From positions 1-47,690 of the forward strand of contig CAIMFY010000124.1 in NCBI GenBank assembly GCA_903840415.1: a stretch of DNA of 47,690 bases, given 5' to 3'. The DNA comes from an uncultured Opitutia bacterium. GTDB lineage: Bacteria; Verrucomicrobiota; Verrucomicrobiia; Opitutales; Opitutaceae. Each line of letters begins with the position of its first letter. The first letter of the stretch is position 1. A program made the position numbers and the translations under genes. Positions 8,647 through 18,771 of the stretch are shown here, piece after piece. The notes beneath the pieces are model-generated. The model worked only from the letters and a program-made list of their open reading frames with translations. It was not told the origin of the DNA and did not search any database.

Positions 8647-10176
8647 ATGAAAATGTTCCGCTCTTCCTTGTTCAGCGGCAAGACCACGGCCGCAATCCTC
8701 GCGACGATCGCGCTGCTCGTCACCGGCAAGCTCGGCGCCCAGACGGATGCTGTTTCGAATCTCGGCCAGGCCCTTGACGTAAATGGCAGTTTCTTTCCCG
8801 TTGGCAGAAGCTCCGATGTCCGGGACCTTGTCTTCAATTTTACGACCGGAACAACGGCGGCTGATTTTACAGGAGTCTCGCTGACTTTTAATATCGCCGT
8901 AGGAAGCCCCGGCGCGCTGACGTTAGGATTGTATTCTACGTTTACCAATGGGGGCATTCCCGCAAACGGCGCGAGTAATCTGTTGACGACCCTCACGGTC
9001 TTCGGGACTAACCAGCCGACTACGGGCGGACTCGTTACCTTCTCCGTGTCCGGGCTGCCGTTAACCCTCGCTGCGGGCACAACCTACTACTTGAAGCTCT
9101 CAGCAGACAGCGTGCCCGCGACGGGCAACAACTATTTTGCTGTCCCTGGGACGGCGCTCACGGGCCAAACGGGGCTTACCGGATGGTCGATAGGAGATTC
9201 TTCCTCCTATGGGAATGGTTCATTTTATAATGCAAATAGCTTAATGCCTAGTTTTTCAGTGCAGGCTACCGAAGTAAGTGCCGTTCCCGAGCCCTCCACC
9301 TACGCCGCTATCGCGGGCGTCGCGATGCTCGGCTTCGCCGTCTGGCACCGGAGACGCCGGAAGAACTCGACTACATTTGGTCGCAAACTCGTCGGAATGC
9401 GCTACTCCGCAATTTCCCGCGGTATCCTCACCATCGCAATGGTCCTAACAATATGTGTCGGCACGACGAACAGTGCACGCTCCCAAGTATTGATAGGCAG
9501 TGGCGACCATCTCGCACTCCCTGTCATTACCACGTTAACCGGAGCCGTTGGCCCATCCTATGTAAATTCCAATCCCAACTTTACCGCCACATGGGATTCC
9601 AGTGCGGCGACCGCATGGCAGGGGACTGTTAATGCGATCGGTCCCCTCCCCATTGGGAGCACGAACACGACATTGGGGACCAGCACCTACAATTTTACCA
9701 CTCTGACGGCAGGTTTTCTTCCCACGAATTCGTATTTCGTTCTGGGCGATCTCGATAGTGGGACCGGGGCGGCTGAACATATCACCCTCACAGCCTACAC
9801 CACGTCAAACACGCTCATCACGTCGCCGTGGCTGAACATTCCCACCCTGATTTATAACAGCACAACTGATGGAGGCGGCTCTCCGATTGCCACAGACATG
9901 CCGGGCTGGAATTGGAACATGACCACAGCATCTAGCTACTATTTTGATGGAGGCACGGTTCCATTAAATCCGACTATCGCTCTAGCCATGTTTAGCAATC
10001 TGGACATTGGTTATCTGGTCGTCTACCGCGATAATACCACCAGTAACTTTGCCGTCTTCGCTCCATCTGCCATCCCCGAGCCATCGACCTATGCGGCATT
10101 CGCGGGCGCCGCGATGCTGGGCTTCGCCGACTGGCGCCGGCGCAGGGCAGTTTCCGCAAAGACTGTGGCGGCTTGA
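8647..10176 (+). CDS. Tandem PEP-CTERM protein (two exported units fused in frame)
   Basis: The 509-residue frame starts at ATG 8647 with a signal peptide ending L-G-A-Q. A Thr/Gly/Ser-rich beta domain ends in a full sorting signal: V-P-E-P-S-T-Y at about 213, a hydrophobic segment, then W-H-R-R-R-R. PEP-CTERM proteins normally stop there. Here the frame continues about 10 residues to Met251, where a second signal-peptide-like segment begins (hydrophobic I-L-T-I-A-M-V-L-T, then S-A-R-S-Q). A second beta-rich domain follows, ending in another signal (I-P-E-P-S-T-Y at about 476, hydrophobic segment, W-R-R-R-R). The simplest reading is two adjacent PEP-CTERM genes joined by loss of a stop codon. 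The second half may also start on its own at ATG 9397. Such proteins are sorted by exosortase to the cell surface or matrix. Base use is more AT-rich than in the neighbours, as is usual for these low-complexity proteins. Confidence 0.85.
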   Translation: MKMFRSSLFSGKTTAAILATIALLVTGKLGAQTDAVSNLGQALDVNGSFFPVGRSSDVRDLVFNFTTGTTAADFTGVSLTFNIAVGSPGALTLGLYSTFTNGGIPANGASNLLTTLTVFGTNQPTTGGLVTFSVSGLPLTLAAGTTYYLKLSADSVPATGNNYFAVPGTALTGQTGLTGWSIGDSSSYGNGSFYNANSLMPSFSVQATEVSAVPEPSTYAAIAGVAMLGFAVWHRRRRKNSTTFGRKLVGMRYSAISRGILTIAMVLTICVGTTNSARSQVLIGSGDHLALPVITTLTGAVGPSYVNSNPNFTATWDSSAATAWQGTVNAIGPLPIGSTNTTLGTSTYNFTTLTAGFLPTNSYFVLGDLDSGTGAAEHITLTAYTTSNTLITSPWLNIPTLIYNSTTDGGGSPIATDMPGWNWNMTTASSYYFDGGTVPLNPTIALAMFSNLDIGYLVVYRDNTTSNFAVFAPSAIPEPSTYAAFAGAAMLGFADWRRRRAVSAKTVAA

Positions 10177-10278
10177 TCACGTAGGTCTGTTCGCCGCACG
10201 TTCCAGATTTTGCATGACGACGGGCCCGGTGCCTCAAAACCGACCGCAACGCTAGCTTCACTCCACCACATTCCCGTC

Positions 10279-10443
10279 ATGACGGCCCTCACCACCTTCG
10301 ATCGCAAACCTGTCAGGGTTCGCCATAGCGCAACCGCCATCGTGCCCGTGCCAAAGCGCCGTTGGTTTCGCCTCGGCGTCTTGGCTCTCATTGCAAGTTG
10401 TATTCTCGCCGGTGTCATCGCGTGGGTGCGGATGCCAAACTGA
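10279..10443 (+). CDS. Small single-span membrane protein
   Basis: A 54-residue frame begins at ATG 10279. It has a basic segment (K-R-R-W-F-R) followed by one strong hydrophobic helix of about 20 residues near the C-terminus, ending W-V-R-M-P-N. I recognise no family. It lies between the PEP-CTERM gene (103 bases upstream) and the convergent LysE gene. There is no clear ribosome-binding site. The clear basic-then-hydrophobic design supports a real gene, but chance remains possible at this size. Confidence 0.45.
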   Translation: MTALTTFDRKPVRVRHSATAIVPVPKRRWFRLGVLALIASCILAGVIAWVRMPN

Positions 10444-10502
10444 AGTCTCCCACCGCGCGATAATTTTGACTCACTGTCGCCAGTAAAAAATATTTGCGGG
10501 AC

Positions 10503-10521
10503 GAGGCGCCACCGCCGCCTC
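10503..10521 (-). terminator. Terminator candidate after the LysE gene
   Basis: GAGGCG and CGCCTC form a 6-bp stem with a 7-base loop overlapping the LysE stop codon. On the minus strand a TATTTTTT run follows about 11 bases later (10486-10493). The gap between stem and T run is longer than in a classical intrinsic terminator. Confidence 0.4.
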
Positions 10522-11155
10522 ACCTCACCGTCGCAACCACGAGGCTTGCGGCGAAACCCAAAAACACCACGCCCAAAGCGCGATCGATCCAATGGCCGTG
10601 GCGCAGGAAATTTCGGCGGACTTCGTCGCGCGTGAAGCACACCGCGACAAAGCTAAACCAGCCTACCGTCACGATTGTCATCCAAAGCCCGTAACCGGCC
10701 TGAATCAGCTTCGGCGTCTGCGGGCTCACTACGAGCAGGAAGACCGAGATAAAAAAGAGCGTGGCTTTCGGGTTCAGCATGTTCGTCAGAAATCCTGTCG
10801 CAAATGCGCCATGCGTGCTAGGCACCGGGGCAGCGTGGCCGTTCGCACGCATCGCCGCCTCTCGCGGCCGGGCGCGGAGCGCCTGCACCCCGAGCCACGC
10901 AATGTAGACCGCGCCGGCATATTTCACGATATCGAACCACAGCGCCGAGCTCTTGAGCAGCAGCCCGAGGCCAAGCAGTGAATAGCTCACCTGCAGCATA
11001 TTCGCCAGGCCGATGCCAATACTGGTCCAGATCGCAGTGCGGCGGCCATGAGTGAGGCTTTGTTTCACCACGATGGCAAAATCCGGTCCAGGACTCGCCA
11101 CTCCGAGCGCATGCGCCAGCGCCACCTTGGAAAACTCGATCCAGTAGTCGTGCAT
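10520..11155 (-). CDS. LysE/RhtB-family amino-acid exporter
   Basis: The 211-residue inner-membrane protein has about six hydrophobic helices. It carries the family hallmark S-P-G-P-D-F near residue 21 and the G-F-L-T-N-M-L-N-P-K segment in the middle. These proteins export amino acids or related small metabolites. The substrate cannot be told from sequence. ATG 11155 gives the normal start of the family, since the open frame upstream has no membrane segment. It lies 10 bases after the stop of the lipoprotein gene, so the DUF899 gene, the lipoprotein gene and this gene probably share a transcript. Confidence 0.9.
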   Translation of the reverse strand: MHDYWIEFSKVALAHALGVASPGPDFAIVVKQSLTHGRRTAIWTSIGIGLANMLQVSYSLLGLGLLLKSSALWFDIVKYAGAVYIAWLGVQALRARPREAAMRANGHAAPVPSTHGAFATGFLTNMLNPKATLFFISVFLLVVSPQTPKLIQAGYGLWMTIVTVGWFSFVAVCFTRDEVRRNFLRHGHWIDRALGVVFLGFAASLVVATVR

Positions 11156-11165
11156 CGACGCCGGT

Positions 11166-11678
11166 TCAGAGCGCGACTTCCTTGAGTCCGGGACTGGCCA
11201 GCAACTGCTCGAGTTGCTTGCTGTCGGCAAACGCGCGCACGTCTCGATCATCGGGAAAATTTTTCAATGCCTGCGCGAGCCGGGCGCGCGCCTCATCCGA
11301 CTGGCCGAGCAGCGCCAACACATAAAGCTGCCGCAGCAACGCCGGCCCGCGGGTGGCGGAATTTTTCGCCGCCTCCGCCTCATAGGCCGCGAGCGCAGAG
11401 TGATAGGCCGCCTTCGCCTCACCACGGTGGCCAAGTCGCACCCGGCAACGGCCCAATTCGATCCAGTAGTCGCCGGTGTCGGGGCACAACGCCGCCGCCC
11501 GCGCGAGTGTCGCCTCCGCCCGCACCACATCGCGGATGCTCAGCGCAAACTGCGCCTCGCTCGCGAGGCTCGCGGCCTCCCGGCGCTGCAGCGCGGTGAT
11601 CTCCTGCGTTCGCGGCTTGCAGCCCGCGCCCAGCAACAGACCCGCCACCACCGCGATCGCCAGGAAACGTTTTGTCAT
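11166..11678 (-). CDS. TPR-like lipoprotein
   Basis: The 170-residue protein starts with a lipoprotein signal peptide whose lipobox is L-L-G-A-G-C, with the cysteine at residue 20. The mature part is helical and alanine-rich, with at least two tetratricopeptide-like units (for example A-L-C-P-D-T-G-D-Y-W-I-E-L-G-R and A-L-L-G-Q-S-D-E-A-R-A-R-L-A-Q-A-L). It is probably anchored to the outer or inner membrane and used for protein contacts. The gene sits between the DUF899 gene (3 bases away) and the LysE exporter (10 bases away). No specific function can be assigned. Confidence 0.8.
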   Translation of the reverse strand: MTKRFLAIAVVAGLLLGAGCKPRTQEITALQRREAASLASEAQFALSIRDVVRAEATLARAAALCPDTGDYWIELGRCRVRLGHRGEAKAAYHSALAAYEAEAAKNSATRGPALLRQLYVLALLGQSDEARARLAQALKNFPDDRDVRAFADSKQLEQLLASPGLKEVAL

Positions 11679-11681
11679 GCC

Positions 11682-12251
11682 TCAATAGCGATACTTCGGC
11701 TTCCAGTCGTCAACCCCGTCGGCGAGCAGTGCGAACATCGGCCACGTCGCGCAAAACGAATCGAACGGTCCGAACGGCGCCGTCGCCACGCGAAAAATTT
11801 TCCCGCGCGAGAGCCGGAACGTCGACACGCCCGGCCACGGCTCGTCCGGCGTAGGCTGATACCCCATGTCATGAGTGAATGTCGAACCCTCGCCCGAAGC
11901 CATCGGGAAACGCCAGCCGCGCGACGCCGCAAATTTCTCCTGCACCGCCGGCGAATCCGGCGATACCACGACGAACGCCGCCCGATCAGCGAGGTGCGGC
12001 GCGAGGCCGTTGAACCCATCCGCCCACATCGTGCAATAGGGGCAGTGCCGCCCCATGTTATGCACGACGATGAGATCGCGCTTTCCGCCAAAGAGCGCCG
12101 AGAGCTTCACCGGCCCATTCGGCGTCGCGAGCGTGTAGTCGGCGACGGGTTCGAGCGGCTGGCGGCGCTTCAGAGCAGCGAGTTGCATTTGATTGCGGAC
12201 GAGTGCCGACTCGAGGGCACGGATTTTTCTTTTCGCGGCCGTGGTTTTCAT
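11682..12251 (-). CDS. DUF899 thioredoxin-like protein
   Basis: The 189-residue protein has a helical N-terminus followed by a thioredoxin-like fold with a C-P-Y-C motif at residues 70-73 in the segment H-N-M-G-R-H-C. The C-terminal part includes H-D-M-G-Y and P-G-V-S-T-F. This is the pattern of the DUF899 group, which resembles AhpC/peroxiredoxin-like thiol proteins. A redox role is plausible but no substrate is known. I chose ATG 12251 because the longer frame upstream overlaps the region leading to the divergent Kelch gene. The 191-base gap to that gene shows no obvious promoter motif. Confidence 0.85.
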   Translation of the reverse strand: MKTTAAKRKIRALESALVRNQMQLAALKRRQPLEPVADYTLATPNGPVKLSALFGGKRDLIVVHNMGRHCPYCTMWADGFNGLAPHLADRAAFVVVSPDSPAVQEKFAASRGWRFPMASGEGSTFTHDMGYQPTPDEPWPGVSTFRLSRGKIFRVATAPFGPFDSFCATWPMFALLADGVDDWKPKYRY

Positions 12252-12442
12252 CGTGAGGAATGCATCACTTCGACGCCCGCATATTCTGATGGCAGCAACC
12301 ACAAGGTCAACGCGCCGCATCCGTTTCACCTTTCCAGCCTGCTGGCCTCTGCTACGAACTATCCCGTGACCGCCGCTGCTCCGAAAATTTCGCCCGCGCT
12401 CCCCGATGCCAGCGCGCCGCACGTGCCGGACGTTTCGCTTCG

Positions 12443-13669
12443 ATGAGCACCCGCCGCTCGATCGGGCGCAAGTCGCGCAGGTTTGCGATCGCGGCGCTCG
12501 TCGCCGTTGGCAGTCTCTGGCAGGCATCGTCTGCGCGGGCCCAGACAAAACGCGAACCTCCGGTGGTGCTGCCCAAAGTGGACGTTTACGCGAATGTCCC
12601 GCTCGTCAAAGTCGCCGAATATCAAATGCGCGAAGCACGGTATCAGCCGGCCGCCGTCGCGCTGGGCGATTTCATCTACATCATCGGCGGCAGCACCGCG
12701 CACGACTCGCTGCTCGACTCCGTCGAACGGTTCAATGTGCGCACCGGCAAGTCGGAGGATTTCGCCAAGCTGGGCAACGGTCGCAGCGGCCATCGGGCGG
12801 TCGTGGTCGGAAACCGGATTTACGTGCTCGGAGGTTACTCCACCCTGAGCTACCAATCCGTTACTGGCGGCGGGGGCGTCGCCTCTGGCTCGGTTTGGGC
12901 GGATAATCCCTACGATGTCATGGCGACGCGTTCGGAGAATCCCAATATTCCAACGGGTCCGGGCGTCATAGACCCCACCCAAGTCTCCGACGGGCACGGA
13001 CTGCGAACCGTAGTCCAGCATGTGTCAGGCGTCGCCGAAGTTACAGGTCTTGAGCAGTCCGTGGAAATCCTCGACCTCGCGACCCGCAAGGTCACACACG
13101 CGGCGGAAATGCCCGATCCGCGGGCGCTGTTCGGCTGCGTGGCGCGCGACGGAAAAATTTTCGTGGTCGGCGGACGGCGGCTCTATCGCCACTCTTCGCT
13201 ATCCCGCACGAACACCGTGGAAGTCTTCGATCTGGCGACGGGCAAATGGTCGGCCGGCGTGCCGATGCCGACGCCGCGGGAAACCGAGGCGGTGTTGGTG
13301 GACGGGCGCGTGATCGTCGTGCCCGGCGGCTACGACGGCAAGGCCGCGAGCTCCGCCGTGGAGGTGTTCGATCCGCAGGCCAGGCTCTGGCGGTTTCTCC
13401 CGCCGCTGTGCCGGCCGACCAGCGCGCACTCGCTGGTATTTCTCGGGGACTATCTGTTTCTGTTCGGCCACGATGCGTTGCCCGGCGAACTCGTCGCCTA
13501 CGATCTCAAGGCTAAGACCTCCGAGGCCTTCACACTCCAATACCGGCCCGCCCGCAACACCGCCGCCGTCGTGCATGAGGATAAAATCTACGTCATCGGC
13601 GGCCAGGCCTCCAGCGTGTCGGACCCGCTGAACACCATCCAGGTTTTCGCCCTGCGGAAGAAAACGTGA
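12443..13669 (+). CDS. Secreted Kelch-repeat beta-propeller protein
   Basis: The 408-residue protein has a basic N-terminus, a hydrophobic core and a cleavage site near A-R-A-Q at about residue 34, so it should be exported. The mature part contains repeated Kelch units. Each has a double glycine preceded by a hydrophobic strand (F-I-Y-I-I-G-G, I-Y-V-L-G-G, I-F-V-V-G-G, V-I-V-V-P-G-G, I-Y-V-I-G-G) and a V-E-x-F/L-D motif later in the blade. At least five or six blades are visible. The propeller probably binds a carbohydrate or protein partner at the surface. Its 3' end converges on the pilB-like gene, separated by a hairpin. Confidence 0.88.
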   Translation: MSTRRSIGRKSRRFAIAALVAVGSLWQASSARAQTKREPPVVLPKVDVYANVPLVKVAEYQMREARYQPAAVALGDFIYIIGGSTAHDSLLDSVERFNVRTGKSEDFAKLGNGRSGHRAVVVGNRIYVLGGYSTLSYQSVTGGGGVASGSVWADNPYDVMATRSENPNIPTGPGVIDPTQVSDGHGLRTVVQHVSGVAEVTGLEQSVEILDLATRKVTHAAEMPDPRALFGCVARDGKIFVVGGRRLYRHSSLSRTNTVEVFDLATGKWSAGVPMPTPRETEAVLVDGRVIVVPGGYDGKAASSAVEVFDPQARLWRFLPPLCRPTSAHSLVFLGDYLFLFGHDALPGELVAYDLKAKTSEAFTLQYRPARNTAAVVHEDKIYVIGGQASSVSDPLNTIQVFALRKKT

Positions 13670-13686
13670 TCGCCGCTCCGGCGGTC
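13668..13686. terminator. Bidirectional hairpin between the Kelch and pilB-like genes
   Basis: GATCGCCG and CGGCGGTC form an 8-bp stem (one T-G pair) with a CTC loop, filling the whole gap between two convergent stop codons. No T tract follows on either side. Confidence 0.4.
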
Positions 13687-13687
13687 G

Positions 13688-15403
13688 TCACGTCATGTCC
13701 GGCGGCACGTTTGCGATCGCTTCTTCGAGCGTCGTCAGGCCGTCCTTCACTTTCAGCACGCTGTCCTGATGGAGCGTCTTCATGCCGGCGCGCATCGCGA
13801 TCTTCTTCAGCTCGGCCGACTCCATCTCCTTGTTGATCGCATCGGCGAGTTCCTCGTTCATCACCATCAATTCGTGGATACCGAGGCGGCCTTTGTAGCC
13901 GCTGCCGCCGCACTTCGGGCAACCCTTGGGATTGGCTTTGAAGGCCGGCCCGTTCCAGCCGATGGCCTTCTCGATGATTTCCTTTTCCCGGCCTTCCGGC
14001 GTGTAGGTCACACGGCAGGTCTTGCACACGCGCCGCATGAGGCGCTGCGCACACACGCACAGCAGCGACGACGAAATCATGAACGGCTCGACCCCCATGT
14101 CCACGAGACGCGCGACGGTGCCGGGGGCGTCGTTGGTATGCAGGGTGGATACGAGCAAGTGACCGGTGAGCGCGGCCTCGACGGCGATGCCCGCGGTTTC
14201 CTTGTCGCGGATTTCGCCAACGAGGATAATGTCAGGGTCCTGCCGCAGAAACGCGCGCAACGCCGAGGCAAACGTGAGACCGATCTGCCGGTGCATCTGC
14301 ATCTGGTTCAGGCCGGGCAGCGTATATTCGATCGGATCTTCGGCGGTGCGGATGACGACGTCGGGGGTGTTGATCTCGTTGAGCGCCGAATAGAGCGTCA
14401 TCGATTTGCCCGAGCCGGTCGGCCCGCAGTGCAGGATCATGCCGTAGGGCTGGCGGATGCACTCGCGGTATTTGGCGAGATTCTCCTCGGAGAAACCGAG
14501 GGCGGGCAGCGGCAACGTGCTCTTCTGCTTGTCGAGAATACGCATGACCACGCCCTCGCCGTGGTTGAGCGGCGCGGTCGAAACGCGTAGATCGAGGTCG
14601 ATGTTTTTCTTCGTGAACTGTTTGAAGATGATGCGCCCGTCCTGCGGCAGACGCCGCTCTGAGATGTCGAGGTTGCACATGATTTTCAGGCGGGCCACGA
14701 GCGCGGGGCCGACTTTTTTCGGCAGGCGCAGCACCTCGTGGCACACGCCGTCCACCCGGTTGCGGATGATCATTTCCTTTTCCTGCGGCTCGATGTGAAT
14801 GTCACTCGTGCCCGAGAAATACGCGTCCTCGATGACCCGATTCGCGAGCTGGATGATCGGGCCGGACTCTTCGCTGACATCCTCCTCCTTCAGTTCGCCC
14901 TCGGCGGCGTGCTCGCCATACTCCGCACCGATTTGCATGACCACGTCGTCGAAGCCGGTGGCCTTGTCCTGACCCTTCGCAAACTTGTCCCGAATATCTT
15001 TTTCGCGCGCAAGCAGGCGGACGACCGGCTTGCCCGTCATCTCCTGAATCTTCGTCGGTAGCGTGACCTCGAAGGGATTGGCAAACGCGACGAGCAACAT
15101 CTCGCCCACCTGGCCGACGGGTAGCACGAGGTTCTCCTTGCAAAATTCCTCTGGGATGCGCTCGAACGTCTGGGCCGAGGTGCGATAGTGGGCGACGTTG
15201 AACGGCGAGAGATTGAGCGCGCGCGCTTTCGCCACGAGGCACTGAAACGCGGTAATCTTGAAATCTTCCTGCAGCAGTTTGTCGAGGTTGTCGCCGCTCA
15301 GATCTTCAGGCCTAGCGGCGAGCGCGGTGCGCTGCTCCGCATCGAGCCGGCCCATTTCGACGAGCTTGGTGACAATTTGGAGCTGAATTTTTCCGAGCGG
15401 CAT
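13688..15403 (-). CDS. pilB: GspE/PilB-type secretion or pilus assembly ATPase
   Basis: This 571-residue cytosolic ATPase drives pilus or type II secretion assembly. Residues 1-140 form the N-terminal domain (MshEN/T2SSE_N-like). The ATPase core has Walker A G-P-T-G-S-G-K-S at 327-334, an Asp box R-T-A-E-D-P-I-E-Y, Walker [10 protein letters not shown] and a His box S-T-L-H-T-N-D-A. A four-cysteine zinc site follows (C-K-T-C and C-P-K-C), as in PilB and GspE. PilB and GspE cannot be separated without neighbours; no pilin, PilC or secretin gene is present here. It lies 3 bases after its companion gene, in a row with obgE. Confidence 0.9.
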   Translation of the reverse strand: MPLGKIQLQIVTKLVEMGRLDAEQRTALAARPEDLSGDNLDKLLQEDFKITAFQCLVAKARALNLSPFNVAHYRTSAQTFERIPEEFCKENLVLPVGQVGEMLLVAFANPFEVTLPTKIQEMTGKPVVRLLAREKDIRDKFAKGQDKATGFDDVVMQIGAEYGEHAAEGELKEEDVSEESGPIIQLANRVIEDAYFSGTSDIHIEPQEKEMIIRNRVDGVCHEVLRLPKKVGPALVARLKIMCNLDISERRLPQDGRIIFKQFTKKNIDLDLRVSTAPLNHGEGVVMRILDKQKSTLPLPALGFSEENLAKYRECIRQPYGMILHCGPTGSGKSMTLYSALNEINTPDVVIRTAEDPIEYTLPGLNQMQMHRQIGLTFASALRAFLRQDPDIILVGEIRDKETAGIAVEAALTGHLLVSTLHTNDAPGTVARLVDMGVEPFMISSSLLCVCAQRLMRRVCKTCRVTYTPEGREKEIIEKAIGWNGPAFKANPKGCPKCGGSGYKGRLGIHELMVMNEELADAINKEMESAELKKIAMRAGMKTLHQDSVLKVKDGLTTLEEAIANVPPDMT

Positions 15404-15406
15404 GGC

Positions 15407-15946
15407 TTATTTGACGGCGGCAGGAACCGGAGTCGCGGGCGCCGCCGGTTTGGGCGCGTTGGCCGGATCGTTGGAGTGTTTTTCGAGGTAGTCGGCGATA
15501 CCTTCGAGCGTCGTGCCGAACCACAGAATCGGACCGCCGAGCTGTTTCTCCCAGTAGGCGCGAACGGCGGGGCTCAGGTAATAGGCCGTCGCGACGAAGT
15601 GAAATTCCTCCTCGCGATCGAACGGCACGGACCACGTTGCCCAACAGGCGCCCAGATCGAGGTTCTTCCGCGCTTCCTCCGGCACGTCGTAGTCGCGCAA
15701 ATCGACGAGGCCGACGCCTTCGGACTCCACGAGGTGGTGCAACAGTTCATCTTCCTTGAGCACCTTCATGTCGTAGGCGAGCAACCCGAGGATCGTGCAT
15801 TGTCGCGGCTGATCGGTCGCCACGATCTCGATCAGTTTTTCGTTGGCCGTCTCCAGATTCTCGATTTTCACGAGATTGTGTTCGACGAGCGCGGCGCCGA
15901 GGAGGCGGTTCGCACGCATCATCAGGGGGCGGTGTTCCTTGGACAT
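15407..15946 (-). CDS. GspE N-domain-like companion protein
   Basis: This 179-residue protein has no signal peptide or membrane segment. Its first 60 residues (L-L-G-A-A-L-V-E-H-N-L-V, then E-T-A-N-E-K-L-I-E-I) resemble the N-terminal domain of GspE/PilB-type ATPases and of related receiver-like adaptors. The remainder is mixed, with aromatic patches (A-C-W-A-T-W), and the C-terminus is a Pro/Ala tail. The gene sits 16 bases after obgE and 3 bases before the pilB-like ATPase, so a partner role in the same motor is likely. No catalytic motif is visible. Confidence 0.7.
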   Translation of the reverse strand: MSKEHRPLMMRANRLLGAALVEHNLVKIENLETANEKLIEIVATDQPRQCTILGLLAYDMKVLKEDELLHHLVESEGVGLVDLRDYDVPEEARKNLDLGACWATWSVPFDREEEFHFVATAYYLSPAVRAYWEKQLGGPILWFGTTLEGIADYLEKHSNDPANAPKPAAPATPVPAAVK

Positions 15947-15962
15947 GGGACGAAAACTTGGC

Positions 15963-17099
<1,137 letters not shown>

Positions 17100-17122
17100 T
17101 CATTACCCCTTGCTTTCCGCCC

Positions 17123-17470
17123 ATGAATCCACACTCCGCCACTCTGCTTCGCGCCCTGGCGACGCTTCGCGTTACCGAGATTCGCTTCACTATCACTCGT
17201 GATGGCGACACTGAACACCATTCGATTCCGCGCGCCCGAACCGACGATATCCGCGTGGCCGCGCAACCGTTTTCGATTCTTTCGCTGGAAGATTTGTTTG
17301 AAGCTTATGCCGTCACGCCCCGCAAGGGCACCTACACTCTGCGAGTGATTGATGGCCGGCTCGACTATGAGCCGATGCCACCCCGAAAGCTGGCTCGCCG
17401 CGCAACCGCCCTCGGTCGATCTCGCCCGAACCCGGCCTTCGCTAGCCGTCCCGACAAGGTCGCGGCCTAA
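17123..17470 (+). CDS. Conserved-looking small protein of unknown function
   Basis: The 115-residue frame starts at ATG 17123. The first 80 residues alternate hydrophobic and charged positions, as in a small alpha/beta domain (T-L-R-V-T-E-I-R-F-T-I-T, then I-L-S-L-E-D-L-F-E-A-Y, then Y-T-L-R-V-I-D-G-R). The tail is basic and proline-rich. There is no signal peptide, metal site or known motif. It is divergent from obgE and convergent with ftsZ, with 16 bases between the stops. Strong G/C bias at third positions supports real coding. I do not recognise the family. Confidence 0.7.
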   Translation: MNPHSATLLRALATLRVTEIRFTITRDGDTEHHSIPRARTDDIRVAAQPFSILSLEDLFEAYAVTPRKGTYTLRVIDGRLDYEPMPPRKLARRATALGRSRPNPAFASRPDKVAA

Positions 17471-17477
17471 CACCGCG
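17461..17477. terminator. Hairpin between the small ORF and ftsZ
   Basis: CGCGG and CCGCG form a 5-bp stem with a 7-base loop spanning the stop codon of the plus-strand gene, 10 bases before the ftsZ stop. It is short and has no T tract, so it is only a candidate for terminating both convergent transcripts. Confidence 0.3.
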
Positions 17478-17486
17478 GCCCAGCCC

Positions 17487-18764
17487 TCAGAGCGAAATCT
17501 TGATCCCTTTGCGCAGGTAGGTCGGCACGTCGAGATCGTGGCCGTCGAAGAGATTGCGGTCGGTCTTCTCAAAGTGGCCACGGCTTTCCACTTCGCCGAA
17601 ACCGAATTCCTCCTGGGCCACTTTCGCCGCATGGACGGCCTTGGCGGTAGCGAGTTCCAACTCCGCTGACGTCGTCTTGTCCGGAGCATTCGACGGGACG
17701 TGCGCGGTCAGGCTCTCCGTTCTCGGTGGTGCGGCCACCTTGCCTTTCGTTGCCGCGAAAATCCGGCGCGGCGGGAAACTCCGCCCGCCCATGTCGCTCG
17801 TGCCGAGCACGCACACCTCCACGCGCCCCTGCATCTCCTCATCTATCACCGCGCCCATGATGATGTGCGAATCGCGGCCAAACTGATCGGTGATGGCGCT
17901 CATCAACTCGTTCACCTTCGGAAGCGTGAGATCGGCGCCACCGAGAATATTCACGAGCAGCCGGTCAGCCTTGCGGGAAAATTCCGGCGTATGCAGCAAC
18001 GGGCACATCTTCAGGCTCGCGAGCGCGTCGGCGACGGCGTTTTCGCCGGAGCCTTCGCCGAGGCCGAACAGAGTCTTTCCGCCGCGGTTTTGAAACGCCT
18101 GCCGCAACGTGGCAAAATCGAGATTGATGAGCCCGGTCTTGAAGAGCATCGCCCAAATCGACTTCACCCCACGCCCGATCCACTCGTCGGCGCGCGCAAA
18201 CGAATCGAGCACGGTCTCGTTGTCCGCCGCCTCCTGCAGCAGCACATCGTTCGGCAGCGGGATGACGGCGTCACACACCTGCCGCAGCGCTCGCAGGCCT
18301 TCCTCGGCCTGCTTCAGCCGCCGGCCGCCCTCGAAACTGAAGGGCATCGTGACAAACGCGATCACGAGCGCACTAGTCTCCGCCGCGATTTCGGCCACAA
18401 CCGGCGAAGCGCCGCTGCCAGTGCCACCACCCATGCCCGTGACGAGAAACACCAGATCACAATCTTTCACGATCGCGGAAATTTTTTCGCGGTCGGCCTC
18501 CGCCGCCATCCGGCCGAGCTCCGGATCGCCGCCGGCGCCAAGGCCGCGCGTGACACTCATGCCGATCAAAACCTTGTCCTGCACCGGCGAACTGGAGAGC
18601 GCCTGATGATCAGTGTTGATCACTGCGAGTTGGAGCCGCTCGAGGTTTTCCATCTTCAGCCGGTCGACGGCGTTGGAGCCCGCGCCGCCGACGCCGACGA
18701 GCTTGATCGCGATGGTGCGATCGGTAAGGAGCGCGTGGTCAAGGGGAAGTTCGTTCGGATTCAT
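17487..18764 (-). CDS. ftsZ: Cell division GTPase FtsZ with altered T7 loop
   Basis: The 425-residue tubulin homologue should form the cytokinetic ring. The GTP-binding half is intact, with G-V-G-G-A-G-S-N near residue 24 and the signature G-G-G-T-G-S-G near 112-118, the serine form more usual in tubulin. The synergy loop reads N-L-D-F-A-T-L. The asparagine and first aspartate (about 214 and 216) are kept, but the position equal to E. coli Asp212, needed for GTP hydrolysis across the subunit interface, is Thr219. The variable linker (about 320-410) ends in the conserved tail V-P-T-Y-L-R-K-G that should bind FtsA. I chose ATG 18764, 7 bases after the ftsA stop; a TTG at 18785 would overlap ftsA. 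It is last in the dcw run. Confidence 0.96.
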   Translation of the reverse strand: MNPNELPLDHALLTDRTIAIKLVGVGGAGSNAVDRLKMENLERLQLAVINTDHQALSSSPVQDKVLIGMSVTRGLGAGGDPELGRMAAEADREKISAIVKDCDLVFLVTGMGGGTGSGASPVVAEIAAETSALVIAFVTMPFSFEGGRRLKQAEEGLRALRQVCDAVIPLPNDVLLQEAADNETVLDSFARADEWIGRGVKSIWAMLFKTGLINLDFATLRQAFQNRGGKTLFGLGEGSGENAVADALASLKMCPLLHTPEFSRKADRLLVNILGGADLTLPKVNELMSAITDQFGRDSHIIMGAVIDEEMQGRVEVCVLGTSDMGGRSFPPRRIFAATKGKVAAPPRTESLTAHVPSNAPDKTTSAELELATAKAVHAAKVAQEEFGFGEVESRGHFEKTDRNLFDGHDLDVPTYLRKGIKISL

Positions 18765-18771
18765 GGCGGAT

